From Methanococcoides sp. LMO-2 (GTDB taxonomy: Archaea; Halobacteriota; Methanosarcinia; Methanosarcinales; Methanosarcinaceae): a DNA stretch of 64,000 nucleotides. The translations under genes were made by a program, and so were the position numbers. The stretch covers positions 248,001-312,000 of the forward strand of contig NZ_JBCAUS010000006.1 in assembly GCF_038432375.1 (NCBI RefSeq). Reading direction: 5' to 3'. This document shows positions 54,913 to 63,260 of this stretch, in pieces. The notes under the pieces are model-generated. The model had not been told where the DNA came from. It did not search any database and was given only the letters and a program-made list of their open reading frames with translations. The number at the start of each line of letters is the position of its first letter. The stretch's first letter is position 1.

Positions 54913-55704
54913 TCAATCCCCCCTGACCATCAGGCCATAGGCCTCGTTCAGGTTCCTGTGTGCAGAAAGCATGTTTCCCCTGGCGATCCGTAGATGGTTG
55001 TTCCCGTTGGAGAACTTTATCAACGGCTGACCCGGGATACGCACCTGTTCGTATTGTTCTTCAGCATTGCCGATATTTTCCCTTGCATCCTCGATCTCGA
55101 CCCTTGCCATGTCCAGTTTTTCAATGATCTGTTCATTGTTATCCATGTCTTCGGCTGCTTCACGCAGTTTTAACTCATATTCCTCAAGGGTATCTGCATG
55201 CTCATTTGCTGTATGGACCCACACAAACCCGCTGTTCCTTGCAACATCGGATACGAGCTCAAAGTAGCTACCAACCATTTTCAGGAAAACAACACCCAGC
55301 TGGAACCTGTTCTCCACAGCATCTACTTCAGATCTCAGTTCATCGATCTTCCCGAGATTGGTATCGACATCTTCCTGAATGGTCTCTTTCAGGTCATCGG
55401 GAATGTTTGGGTTCTCTTCAACCTCCAGGTCTTTCCAGATCAGCCATGCTTCCACTTCATCAAGTGCAGCATGTAATGCATCTTTTCCGGTATCGATGAC
55501 CCTCTGGTTATTTTCCTCGGTCTTGTCTGCTGCCCAGTCGATCTTTGCATCCCTGTGCTCAGCCTGAGCTTCCACACTTGCTTGCTTTGCGTCATGCCAA
55601 TCCTGTTTAGCTTCACTTGCAGACAATGCACTTACTGCTAGTGGCTGCAATAGAAGCATGATCAGCACAAGTAATGAAATAAAAGATAATTTTTTTATTT
55701 TCAT
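54913..55704 (-). CDS. Exported coiled-coil protein, function unknown
   Basis: Product of 263 residues with a signal peptide (1-26, ending AVSA) and long heptad-rich helices (SASEAKQDWHDAKQASVEAQ; MDNNEQIIEKLDMARVEIED). The C-terminal 60 residues (NHLRIARGNMLSAHRNLNEA) form another helical pair. It may be an extracytoplasmic scaffold or adaptor. It is co-transcribed with the small lipoprotein and convergent to the MacB-type transporter, so a joint envelope role is possible but unproven. Confidence 0.75.
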   Translation of the reverse strand: MKIKKLSFISLLVLIMLLLQPLAVSALSASEAKQDWHDAKQASVEAQAEHRDAKIDWAADKTEENNQRVIDTGKDALHAALDEVEAWLIWKDLEVEENPNIPDDLKETIQEDVDTNLGKIDELRSEVDAVENRFQLGVVFLKMVGSYFELVSDVARNSGFVWVHTANEHADTLEEYELKLREAAEDMDNNEQIIEKLDMARVEIEDARENIGNAEEQYEQVRIPGQPLIKFSNGNNHLRIARGNMLSAHRNLNEAYGLMVRGD

Positions 55705-55823
55705 GTCCAGTCTCCCGCATTAAAGATGCAGACATCATCAATATAACCATTATGGCGTCGAAAGATAAACTTGCAGCAAGCCGACCTCGTGACAAAGGAT
55801 ATAACCGACCTCTTCCAAAAATA

Positions 55824-56387
55824 ATGTTGATGAAAACCTTGCATGTGGTAAACCGGGAAGAATGGAGAAAATGGCTTGAAAAGCATCACTCCACTGAAGA
55901 AGAGATCTGGCTGGTCCACTACAAGAAGCACACCGGCAAGCCTGCGATCCCATACGATGATGCAGTTGAGGAAGCGATCTGTTTTGGATGGATAGACGGC
56001 AAGGTTCGAAGGATCGATGAGGAAACCTATGCCCAGAGATATACACCCCGAAACAAGAGGAGTCAATGGTCGGAGATAAACAGGCAAAGGGCCCGAAAGA
56101 TGATCGAGCAGGGTAAAATGACAGAAGCAGGATTACAAAAACTGGGAAATGCACTCAATGAACCACCGGATCCCCCAAGAGTAAGCCCTGATGATATCCC
56201 GGCAGATATGAAAGCAGCCTTAATGTCCGATGATCTGGCCTGGAAGAACTTTTCTGCCTTTGCTCCCGGTTACAGAAGAAACTACATCGAATGGGTAATG
56301 GATGCGAAACGTGAAGAAACAAGGCTCAGAAGAATTGCCAGTGTGGTAGAAAGAGCAAGAGAAAATAAAAAACCAGGAATGATGTGA
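55824..56387 (+). CDS. YdeI/OmpD-associated family protein
   Basis: Product of 187 residues. The conserved core includes EIWLVHYKKHTGKPAIPYDD, EAICFGWIDGKVRRIDEETY, RYTPRNKRSQWSEIN and, at the C terminus, FAPGYRRNYIEWVMDAKREE. These match the YdeI-like family, common in bacteria and soil-type organisms; role unclear (linked to stress and peptide resistance in some). A TATA-like AATATAAC near 55740 supports a start downstream of the earliest ATG (55752). ATGs at 55824 and 55830 are equally possible. Its sparse distribution in archaea suggests transfer. Confidence 0.85.
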   Translation: MLMKTLHVVNREEWRKWLEKHHSTEEEIWLVHYKKHTGKPAIPYDDAVEEAICFGWIDGKVRRIDEETYAQRYTPRNKRSQWSEINRQRARKMIEQGKMTEAGLQKLGNALNEPPDPPRVSPDDIPADMKAALMSDDLAWKNFSAFAPGYRRNYIEWVMDAKREETRLRRIASVVERARENKKPGMM

Positions 56388-56421
56388 TCGGTCTATTGAT
56401 CACATCACTTAATTGAAAAGA

Positions 56422-57561
56422 TTAGTTAATTGAGTCCCTGACGATCTGGGCTGTACCCTCGCCATTGAATGCCTTTATGAACAAAAGGGTCTCAGCATAG
56501 CACATTGCATCGATAGCAGCTTTTGTGTCATCTCCAACAGAGTAGATCCTGTCAAAGAACTGACCTACTGCAAACTTACTGAACTTGCCGAAGATCTCGG
56601 TATCGTTCTTGCCAGGTGCTTTCTCCTTGTGAGTTGCAATGGTCCAGTCATAGATGTCCTTGTAGAGTTCAGGCTCGTAGACCTTGAAAATATCCCAGAC
56701 GATGTTCTGGTAGAAGGTTGCAACATTTCCTTTGACGATGTCACCGTGTGGGAAGTGGTTGTGAATCAGGTCACGAGGTGTTCCAGTGATTCCGTGCTGT
56801 GCGATCCTTACGTCCAGGTTGTTGTCCTTGAGCGCCTGTGCAACTGCAATTGTCTGGTCCATATCGATGGAAACCTGCTCGATGAGATTTCCGTTTGCAT
56901 CGTAGGTGTTACCGTGTGCACTTCCATTAGCGATAGCCAAAAAGTGAGGGAAGACACCATTCTCATTAAGTGCAGTGATAAATGTGACAGCCTCTTCAGG
57001 ACTTGTAAGGACCCTGCCGTGCTCATCTTCCCTGCCGATCTCTCCTACCTCTACCTCAAGACCGTATTCCTTGTCTCCCATATTCTCCTTGATGTGAAGA
57101 CCGATCTTTGTAGTTGCATCGATGTTGTCAGCAAGTTCTTCGCGAAGGTTGCCGCCCTGGAAGTTGAAAAGGTGGGATGCGTCGATGGCAAAGGAGGTGT
57201 ATCCTGCTTCGATCTGTGCACTTACAAGTTCCTTTGTGGACTCAATGTCCTCATCGGTGCCTTTCTTGATACCTATGTGGTCTGCATGGAGAGCCCACAT
57301 ATCAAAACCTACTTCCTTTGCTGCCTCTCTTGACATCCTTGAGAGATCAGATGGAGTCAATCCTGCATATCCGCCTTCAAGATTGCACTCGGACCTTGCC
57401 AGCTCAAAGATAAGAGGTGCGTCCATATCTTTGGCTGCCTGCATGATACCTTTCATGACAAGCGCGATCCTTGGATTCGCGGTCATTATAATAGTGTCCT
57501 TGTCAAGCAGACTCTTAAACATAAATGAACTTGGTATTGGCTCAAAATTATTATTGGTCAT
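56422..57561 (-). CDS. Class II (zinc) ketose-bisphosphate aldolase family protein
   Basis: Product of 379 residues with GGTAATC before the ATG. Class II aldolase motifs: WALHADHIG (zinc His), AIDASHLF, IANGSAHGNTYD (zinc His), AQHGITGTPRDLIHN, and GIVKGN-like VKGNVATFYQN (phosphate site). It would cleave or form fructose 1,6-bisphosphate or a related ketose phosphate. Many archaea use class I or bifunctional aldolase/phosphatase instead, so this may be a specialised or acquired enzyme. The family includes tagatose-bisphosphate aldolases; the substrate is not settled. Confidence 0.85.
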   Translation of the reverse strand: MTNNNFEPIPSSFMFKSLLDKDTIIMTANPRIALVMKGIMQAAKDMDAPLIFELARSECNLEGGYAGLTPSDLSRMSREAAKEVGFDMWALHADHIGIKKGTDEDIESTKELVSAQIEAGYTSFAIDASHLFNFQGGNLREELADNIDATTKIGLHIKENMGDKEYGLEVEVGEIGREDEHGRVLTSPEEAVTFITALNENGVFPHFLAIANGSAHGNTYDANGNLIEQVSIDMDQTIAVAQALKDNNLDVRIAQHGITGTPRDLIHNHFPHGDIVKGNVATFYQNIVWDIFKVYEPELYKDIYDWTIATHKEKAPGKNDTEIFGKFSKFAVGQFFDRIYSVGDDTKAAIDAMCYAETLLFIKAFNGEGTAQIVRDSIN

Positions 57562-57728
57562 GTGATTACCTTCAAATTAATTTCATCTATTTTTGGTACT
57601 AAATACACGTCTCAATTCATAATCATTTCTATCCGGGAATGCAGGCATCTAAATAGGAAAGGAAAATACCAAAAACAATAAATACACAACATCCAATGAG
57701 ATTAAGATAAAATAAGGGGGCTAAGCCA

Positions 57729-57911
57729 ATGAAACATCTTCTTGAACTGGAAAATAAACTTTCAAATATGACAACTGATGAGATCTACAACTACGCAAAA
57801 GAGAACTACCCTGAAGAACCGAACATGTGGATGGGGAAGAAAAAACTGGTAGTTCGCAGGATCGTCAATTATGAAAGGAACAAAATGAACAGCGAAGAAA
57901 ACACAGAGTAA
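57729..57911 (+). CDS. Small charged protein, 60 residues
   Basis: A G-rich site (AAGGGGGC) seven bases before the ATG supports translation. The peptide is helical and charged (MKHLLELENKLSNMTTDEIY; then KKKLVVRRIVNYERNK). No family recognised. Stand-alone between two minus-strand genes. Confidence 0.6.
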   Translation: MKHLLELENKLSNMTTDEIYNYAKENYPEEPNMWMGKKKLVVRRIVNYERNKMNSEENTE

Positions 57912-57969
57912 ACTAACCTCTACTCTTTTTTACGTTCCAATCCTTCTTCAAAGGACATTATAATAATGT

Positions 57970-58116
57970 TCAGGAACCGGAGATCGTCTGGAGCAACCTT
58001 ACCACTACAATTTCATAGATCAAGATACTGAGTATCACAAAGATCAGTATAGAGATCAGACCAACTGCCGGACAGGTCATCCTGTCATCTTTATTTTTAC
58101 CGATACACAATTTCAT
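57970..58116 (-). CDS. 48-residue single-pass membrane protein
   Basis: A short minus-strand frame begins MKLCIGKNKDDRMTC, continues with a hydrophobic helix (VGLISILIFVILSILIYEIV) and ends RLLQTISGS. GTGATG lies four bases before the ATG and a TATA box (58151-58160) predicts a transcript start about 13 nt upstream, so both promoter and ribosome binding site are in place. Two Cys flank the charged N-terminal segment. No homologue recognised. Confidence 0.5.
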   Translation of the reverse strand: MKLCIGKNKDDRMTCPAVGLISILIFVILSILIYEIVVVRLLQTISGS

Positions 58117-58353
58117 CCGGCATCACATCCCACTGCACAGAAGAGATCAACATATAAAAATTGATTTTGAAACTATATTAAATTTTATACACCTGGCTAA
58201 AGATAGCCGGATTCCCGGAATAATGAACGGAGTCAGGCAATTAATTAACTGATGATCAAAGATAGCAGGCTCGTCAGGAGAAATATAAAGGTAGAGAACA
58301 AAAAGAAAAAAGTTAGCTGGAAAAGAAAAAAGGAATTAAAAGAGAAATGCCTT
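58117..58353. other. Intergenic region between the 48-residue gene and the HyuA gene
   Basis: A+T-rich, no gene seen. Holds the promoter of the small membrane protein and, at its right end, the A-rich tract that gives oligo-T after the HyuA stop on the minus strand. Confidence 0.4.
58151..58160 (-). promoter_or_regulatory. TATA box for the 48-residue membrane protein
   Basis: Minus strand TTTTTATATG, about 39 nt before the ATG at 58116. Confidence 0.4.
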
Positions 58354-60285
58354 TTAGCATTCCTCTTCCATAAGACTGGTACCAACACCCATCACACGTA
58401 TCCTTGTCTCAAGCGGGTGGTCCCAGCCGTCAGGAACGATCTCTTCCTGCTTCACATCGACCTGAACATGCTCAGGATCCAGTCCTGCATCGATCATGTA
58501 CTGTATGATAGTTTCCTTTCCTGTTGTCTTCGCATAATCCAGTGCTTCTTCATACTCATAGAAGTTCTTTCTTCCACTCTCAGAGAAGACATAGAACTCC
58601 CAGTCCGGTGCTGCCATTGAGACCGGCCTGACAAGGAAATCCACCCTGCGAATACCTTTTGCTGCCAGAGCACCTGCTGCATTACCAACGTTAGAATATT
58701 GAGGAACCACAATATCAGCATCAAGTATGTTTTTGAGCTCATTAAGGTATGCCACAACAGGACCACCTATGAGAACCACCGGCATCTCCACTTTGAACTT
58801 TGTCGGGGAATCGATATCGAATATCTTGCGTATCTCTTCCTTTGAAACACCTTCAAGGAAGAAGGTCATAAGGTCAGATGCCATGTTCTTGGCAAACTCC
58901 TGTTTCACAAAAGCAGCAAATTCATTGCCATCCCTCTTGCAAAGGGAACCGAGATAATTTGCGCCGATAACCGATGCCTCAACGGTATGCTCTTCATAAT
59001 CACCAAGTACATGCAAAGCATCCGTAGGTGTAAATCCGATGGTCTGGATCAGACGTTTCTGAAGCAGAGTATCAATGTGTTTGGATGCAGGGTACTTTTT
59101 CATACGGAACTTGAGCTCCTTTAGTGAAGTGGGAGTCTCTGATATTGAATTAAGTACCTCTTTTTCCAGATCCGTCAGACCCAGAGGCTCATACCCTGTC
59201 CTGATGAAGAACTTGGTTGGCTGGAAATGAATACCAAGAATGCCTTTAGAAGGCATGGGGTTTGTCTTAAGTTGCTCGAGGAAACCTGGATAAAGGTCTG
59301 CAGCGCGGCAAAGTGGTATGACCCTTCTTGGCCCGATATTGACGTGATTGTCCTTGACCCACACATCACTGTCACCGCCCATGGCAGAGGTTTCCATCTT
59401 GATGGCCTTGACCCTTGTTCTCCAGCCGCCTACCACGGCACCGGACTCACTCATTTCCGGGACACCACTGGTGATAACGGAAATATCAGTACTTGTTCCA
59501 CCAACATCTATCGTAGCGCAGGTCTCATTGCCTGTCAGGAATGATGCACCGACAAGACTACCTGCAGGACCTGAGAATACAGATTCAATAGGCTTTTCGA
59601 GAGCACTTTGGATACCTATGACAGAACCATCACATTTGAGCATGAACACCTTTGCGTTCATTCCCTTGGATTCGATGTACTTTTCCACAGTTCCCATGAA
59701 CTTTTCAGTAATAGGAATAAGCTGGGCATTGAAGAATGCAGTAACTGCTCTTTCAAAAGCTCCAAGGTCCTGGGAAAGCTCGTGTGCACCGACGACAGGA
59801 AGTCCGGTAGCTTCCCTGATAATCTCCTTTACCCTAAGTTCGTGATCGTGGTTACGAATACTGAAATATGAAGAAACGGCAAATGCTGCTACATCGCCTT
59901 TGACACTTTCTGCAAAGGCCCTTACAGCATCCTCGTCCAGAGGTGCTGACTCCACACCATTGTAATTGTGACCTCCGCTTACCTGAACATAGTATTCGGT
60001 TGGAAGCTCCTGATTGACCTCATAGTTACCAACAAGGACCAGACCCACAGGAAAACCTGTGCCTTCCAGAATACTGTTCGTGGAAAGTGTGGTTGAAACT
60101 GAGACAACCCTCACGTCCTGAAGATATTCCTCATCGATACCATCAATAGCATTCCTTATACCTTCCAGAGGATCGGGATAAGTAGTAAGCGCTTTGTTAG
60201 AAGCAACAATAACCTCATCCGAGTCCCTTAGGAGTACAGCGTCTGTGTAAGTTCCACCTGCGTCTATACCAAGACTGTATTTCAT
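58354..60285 (-). CDS. Hydantoinase/oxoprolinase (HyuA) family protein
   Basis: Product of 643 residues. ATG at 60285 has AAGGAG nine bases upstream and starts MKYSLGIDAGGTYTDAVLL, the ATP-binding motif of this actin-like family; a longer frame is rejected. Motifs VSVSTTLSTNSILEG, IDVGGTSTDISVI and GNAAGALAAKGI follow. Residues about 368-415 resemble a winged helix (LTDLEKEVLNSISETPTSLK) before GFTPTDALHVLG. HyuA proteins hydrolyse ATP to open cyclic amides or activate substrates with a HyuB partner, which is absent here. Single HyuA proteins in methanogens are also compared with corrinoid-protein reactivators; function undecided. Confidence 0.85.
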   Translation of the reverse strand: MKYSLGIDAGGTYTDAVLLRDSDEVIVASNKALTTYPDPLEGIRNAIDGIDEEYLQDVRVVSVSTTLSTNSILEGTGFPVGLVLVGNYEVNQELPTEYYVQVSGGHNYNGVESAPLDEDAVRAFAESVKGDVAAFAVSSYFSIRNHDHELRVKEIIREATGLPVVGAHELSQDLGAFERAVTAFFNAQLIPITEKFMGTVEKYIESKGMNAKVFMLKCDGSVIGIQSALEKPIESVFSGPAGSLVGASFLTGNETCATIDVGGTSTDISVITSGVPEMSESGAVVGGWRTRVKAIKMETSAMGGDSDVWVKDNHVNIGPRRVIPLCRAADLYPGFLEQLKTNPMPSKGILGIHFQPTKFFIRTGYEPLGLTDLEKEVLNSISETPTSLKELKFRMKKYPASKHIDTLLQKRLIQTIGFTPTDALHVLGDYEEHTVEASVIGANYLGSLCKRDGNEFAAFVKQEFAKNMASDLMTFFLEGVSKEEIRKIFDIDSPTKFKVEMPVVLIGGPVVAYLNELKNILDADIVVPQYSNVGNAAGALAAKGIRRVDFLVRPVSMAAPDWEFYVFSESGRKNFYEYEEALDYAKTTGKETIIQYMIDAGLDPEHVQVDVKQEEIVPDGWDHPLETRIRVMGVGTSLMEEEC

Positions 60286-60348
60286 ACAAAACAACTCCTT
60301 TATCTTATGAAATGAACAATTTGAACAGTGGTCTTTTAAAATGACCAA

Positions 60349-60725
60349 TAACTAAACGATTAAAAAAATAGACCAGTACATAAAGATATCGTATTTATTT
60401 ATCACTGTTAACATCCAAAAACAGCACCAGTCGGCTCATGAGAAATATAAAACAGGAGACAAGGAGGCTAAAAAGAAGGACAATTATCCCAACGACAAGC
60501 AAACAACAGGTATTAAGAGTAAAAAAGTCCGGATCTCTCCGGCATTGGGATCCGGACCTGAATAGGCCACGTATAAAATTTGTAACGTTTTATCAAAGAA
60601 ACATAGACAGGATAACTATAAGAATAGCCATCAAAATATATTATTTGCTTGTCGTGATGTATATATAGCAATAACTACATAGTCAAACTTGAGGATATAT
60701 CGACGAACTGTAGGAAGTGGCCCAG
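60349..60725. other. Intergenic region with HyuA promoter and a strong hairpin
   Basis: No convincing gene. A 76-codon frame on the plus strand is very basic and lacks a ribosome binding site. The main feature is the hairpin at 60527-60557. Confidence 0.4.
60521..60557 (-). terminator. Strong hairpin with T6 on the minus strand
   Basis: Perfect 9-bp stem GTCCGGATC/GATCCGGAC (60527-60535 and 60549-60557), 13-nt loop, then TTTTTT on the minus strand. Likely ends the transcript of the metal-efflux operon, which would run antisense to the gene at 60726. Confidence 0.5.
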
Positions 60726-60959
60726 ATGAAAAAACATGATTTCTCATGGAAAAACAACGAAATTAAATATCCCGAAAGTTTCGGCAAAATTGTTGCAATT
60801 CCCCCATCAGAAGAAAAAATGATAGCTTGCGATGACCAGAAAATGGTCAACAACCGCATGGCACTCAAAAATGAAGAGATCGGGGATGTCGTGATCGATA
60901 CTTTCAAAGAACGTATGCGTAACCTGCTGTCAGATCACAGGCACAACCAGAACCACTGA
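60726..60959 (+). CDS. Small protein of unknown function, 77 residues
   Basis: Starts MKKHDFSWKNNEIKYPESFG with GGAAG upstream; a GTG three codons earlier is also possible. The sequence has a central IPPSEEKMIACDDQKMVNNR stretch and a basic C terminus rich in His. No family recognised. It lies alone between the HyuA gene and the convergent permease gene. Confidence 0.6.
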   Translation: MKKHDFSWKNNEIKYPESFGKIVAIPPSEEKMIACDDQKMVNNRMALKNEEIGDVVIDTFKERMRNLLSDHRHNQNH

Positions 60960-61002
60960 AAGTGGAGATAATTTCTGCCCGGCTGGCAAATACATGCAGT
61001 AC

Positions 61003-62118
61003 TCATTCAGTACACTTTTTACCGGCATACATACCATATAGTAACAACGGTAGCAGTATCACTGCAAATATGTTCTTCACTTCATCCGGCATTACCTCGC
61101 TGGCACTTCCTGCAATTGAAATTACATCTATGCCGAGCCTGGAATATATCTGATCCAGGACCAGTCCACATACGACCGCGCACAAAGCTATCGATGCAAG
61201 ATAAACTGCCGTTGTCCTTCTGCCAAGGAACTTCAGGACCATTGTGATCGTAGCTGCATTCGTTGCCGGCCCTGCAAGCAGGAAAACGAATGCTGCCCCG
61301 GGACTCATTCCCTTCAGGATGAGGACCGCTGCAAGAGGAGTGGAAGCAGTAGCACAAATGTAAAGCGGTATGCCCACAATAAGAGCAAGCAGCATGGAAG
61401 CAATTCCACCGCCAAGATAGTTGCCCACCAGGTTCTCAGGTACAACATAAGAGATAATTCCTGCAACAACGACCCCGACAATAAGCCAGAAACCTATCTC
61501 CCCAAGCAGCTCAATATAAGCGTATTTAAGTCCGGACTTCACTTTCTGTACAAAGCTTCCAGCTTTTTCTTCATGAGGACCACATGAACTGCAGCCACAG
61601 CTGTCCGGCTCAGCGGAAAACATGGGAAGCGCATTCAATGGAGCTGCTTTTCCAGAAAGCTTATCCACCCCATCCTTTGAAAGGTTCAGCATGTTCTCGG
61701 CAACACCCGCAACAACAGCAGTAATAAATGTTGCCACCGGCCTGAAGACGGTCATGATGGGATCCAGAAGTGCATAGGTTATAGCAATGGAATCAACCCC
61801 TGTCTGAGGGGTCGAGATGAGGAACGAAAGAGTTGCACCTTTTGTAGCCCCTCTTTTTCTCAGAGACAGGGCAGCAGGGACGACCCCGCATGAGCAAAGT
61901 GGCAGGGGCACTCCCAGAAAGGATGCATTGATAACAGACCTGAACTTCCCTGCGGAACTGCCCAGGTATTGCATTACCTTATCATCGGGAACAAATACAT
62001 GCAAAAGCCCGGCTATACCAAAGCCCAGCAACAGATAGGGAGCAGCTTCTGCAAAAATATCCCACGACTCGAGCATTATATCTGCAAGTGTCCCCAAGAC
62101 TGCATCTGCAAAGCTCAT
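61003..62118 (-). CDS. Metal-efflux permease (SO_0444/ArsP-like DUF318 family)
   Basis: Product of 371 residues. ATG at 62118 overlaps the arsR stop by four bases. About eight to ten helices; the family motif GVPLPLCSCGVVPAALSLRK with the intramembrane CSCG, then STPQTGVDS, and the duplicated half GIPLYICATASTPLAAVLI. A cytoplasmic loop carries DSCGCSSCGPHEEK, a probable metal site. Members export copper, zinc or organoarsenicals. Co-transcription with an ArsR regulator supports metal-induced expression. Confidence 0.88.
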   Translation of the reverse strand: MSFADAVLGTLADIMLESWDIFAEAAPYLLLGFGIAGLLHVFVPDDKVMQYLGSSAGKFRSVINASFLGVPLPLCSCGVVPAALSLRKRGATKGATLSFLISTPQTGVDSIAITYALLDPIMTVFRPVATFITAVVAGVAENMLNLSKDGVDKLSGKAAPLNALPMFSAEPDSCGCSSCGPHEEKAGSFVQKVKSGLKYAYIELLGEIGFWLIVGVVVAGIISYVVPENLVGNYLGGGIASMLLALIVGIPLYICATASTPLAAVLILKGMSPGAAFVFLLAGPATNAATITMVLKFLGRRTTAVYLASIALCAVVCGLVLDQIYSRLGIDVISIAGSASEVMPDEVKNIFAVILLPLLLYGMYAGKKCTE

Positions 62119-62471
62119 TGCACACACCCCGTCACATGTTTGCGTGAGAGTTCAAGAAGAAGTCTCACATGTTCATCAGCAAGTGAATAGACAACAAAGC
62201 GACCATTCTTTATGGTCCTGACAAGGTCAAGCTGGCGAAGGGTGCGAAGGTTGTGTGAGATGGATGACTGGCTCATTCCGAGAGCCGCTTCAAGTTCGCA
62301 TACGCACATCTCTTTTTCCAGAAGGAGATACATGATCTTCAGGCGGGGCTCTGATCGAAGTGCATGGAAGATCCTGGAGAGCCTCAATATTGCAGCTTCA
62401 TCAGGCAGGTCGGAAGCAAGAGAATTGATATACTCCACATCGACCCGTTCACAGTCATTTTCCCGTCCCAT
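62115..62471 (-). CDS. ArsR-family metalloregulator
   Basis: Product of 118 residues with a winged helix: LSRIFHALRSEPRLKIMYLL, the metal-sensing EMCVCELEAALG (Cys-x-Cys on helix 3), recognition helix SQSSISHNLRTLRQLDLV, and the wing GRFVVYSL. A further Cys lies near the C terminus. ArsR proteins repress efflux genes until metal binds. First gene of the operon with the permease. Confidence 0.93.
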   Translation of the reverse strand: MGRENDCERVDVEYINSLASDLPDEAAILRLSRIFHALRSEPRLKIMYLLLEKEMCVCELEAALGMSQSSISHNLRTLRQLDLVRTIKNGRFVVYSLADEHVRLLLELSRKHVTGCVQ

Positions 62472-62489
62472 GAATATATGAACATATTT

Positions 62490-63260
62490 TCATGTATATA
62501 GGATTATTGCTGTCACGAGAACAACAGATGCACACACTAACCAATCGGACATCCTCATCTTCATCTCAAAAAGTGAAGTCCTGTATTCGCCCTGGTAACA
62601 TCTGGATTCCATGGACAGTGCAACATCGTCGGCCATGCGCATGGAACCCCTTAAGGCAGGTATCGCAAGGGACAGCATCCCGGCGACAGGATGATGACCG
62701 GATCTCAGGCCACGGGACACCTGTGCATCGCGGACTTGTCCCACATACCACAGGAGATGCGGAATAAAATGGATCGCCAGGGACATCATTGTTGCAATCT
62801 CAAAGGATGTTGTGCCCAGTCTCCTCAAAGGAAGAGGACGAAGCAGGCGCTCGATGGCACTTGTCAAAAGGGCAGGCCTTGTGGTGGAAGTGAGAAGGGA
62901 CCCAAAAAGGATCAACAGGATGAAACGACCGGTCACAACTGCTCCCTTTTCAAGACCCTCATAAGTTGGTGAAAAAGCGAAGGATAAGATCGGACTTCCA
63001 CCTGTAAAGAACAGATGAATAAAGAAGATAAATCCAAAAAATATTGCCATAGGACGAAGAGAGCGAACAATAGAGGATGCACTCAGCCCTGCAATTATGA
63101 CAAGTCCCGCAAAGAGAAATGACACAAAGAGAAGATGTGAAAATTGGGATAGGTTGAAGATCAGGATGCTCAGGGACATTACGGAGATGACCTTTGCCCG
63201 CGGGTCCAGGGTGTGAAGAAAAGAACTTCCGGCCACATAGGAGAAAACAGGCCCTGCCAT
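62490..63260 (-). CDS. ecfT: Energy-coupling factor transporter transmembrane protein EcfT (CbiQ-like)
   Basis: Product of 256 residues. N-terminal FLHTLDPRAKVISVMSLSIL, five helices, and the coupling-helix motif AQVSRGLRSGH-like segment (RDAQVSRGLRSG) and SMESRCYQGEY, both typical ATPase-contact signatures. It couples ATPase motion to a substrate-binding S subunit for vitamins or Co/Ni. Overlaps the ATPase gene by one base. The S subunit must lie outside the window or be the ECF S-like protein at 30163. Confidence 0.92.
   Translation of the reverse strand: MAGPVFSYVAGSSFLHTLDPRAKVISVMSLSILIFNLSQFSHLLFVSFLFAGLVIIAGLSASSIVRSLRPMAIFFGFIFFIHLFFTGGSPILSFAFSPTYEGLEKGAVVTGRFILLILFGSLLTSTTRPALLTSAIERLLRPLPLRRLGTTSFEIATMMSLAIHFIPHLLWYVGQVRDAQVSRGLRSGHHPVAGMLSLAIPALRGSMRMADDVALSMESRCYQGEYRTSLFEMKMRMSDWLVCASVVLVTAIILYT

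Noticed and set aside
60438-60668. 76-codon basic frame on the plus strand
   Set aside because: No ribosome binding site, unusual composition, and it runs through a terminator-like hairpin.
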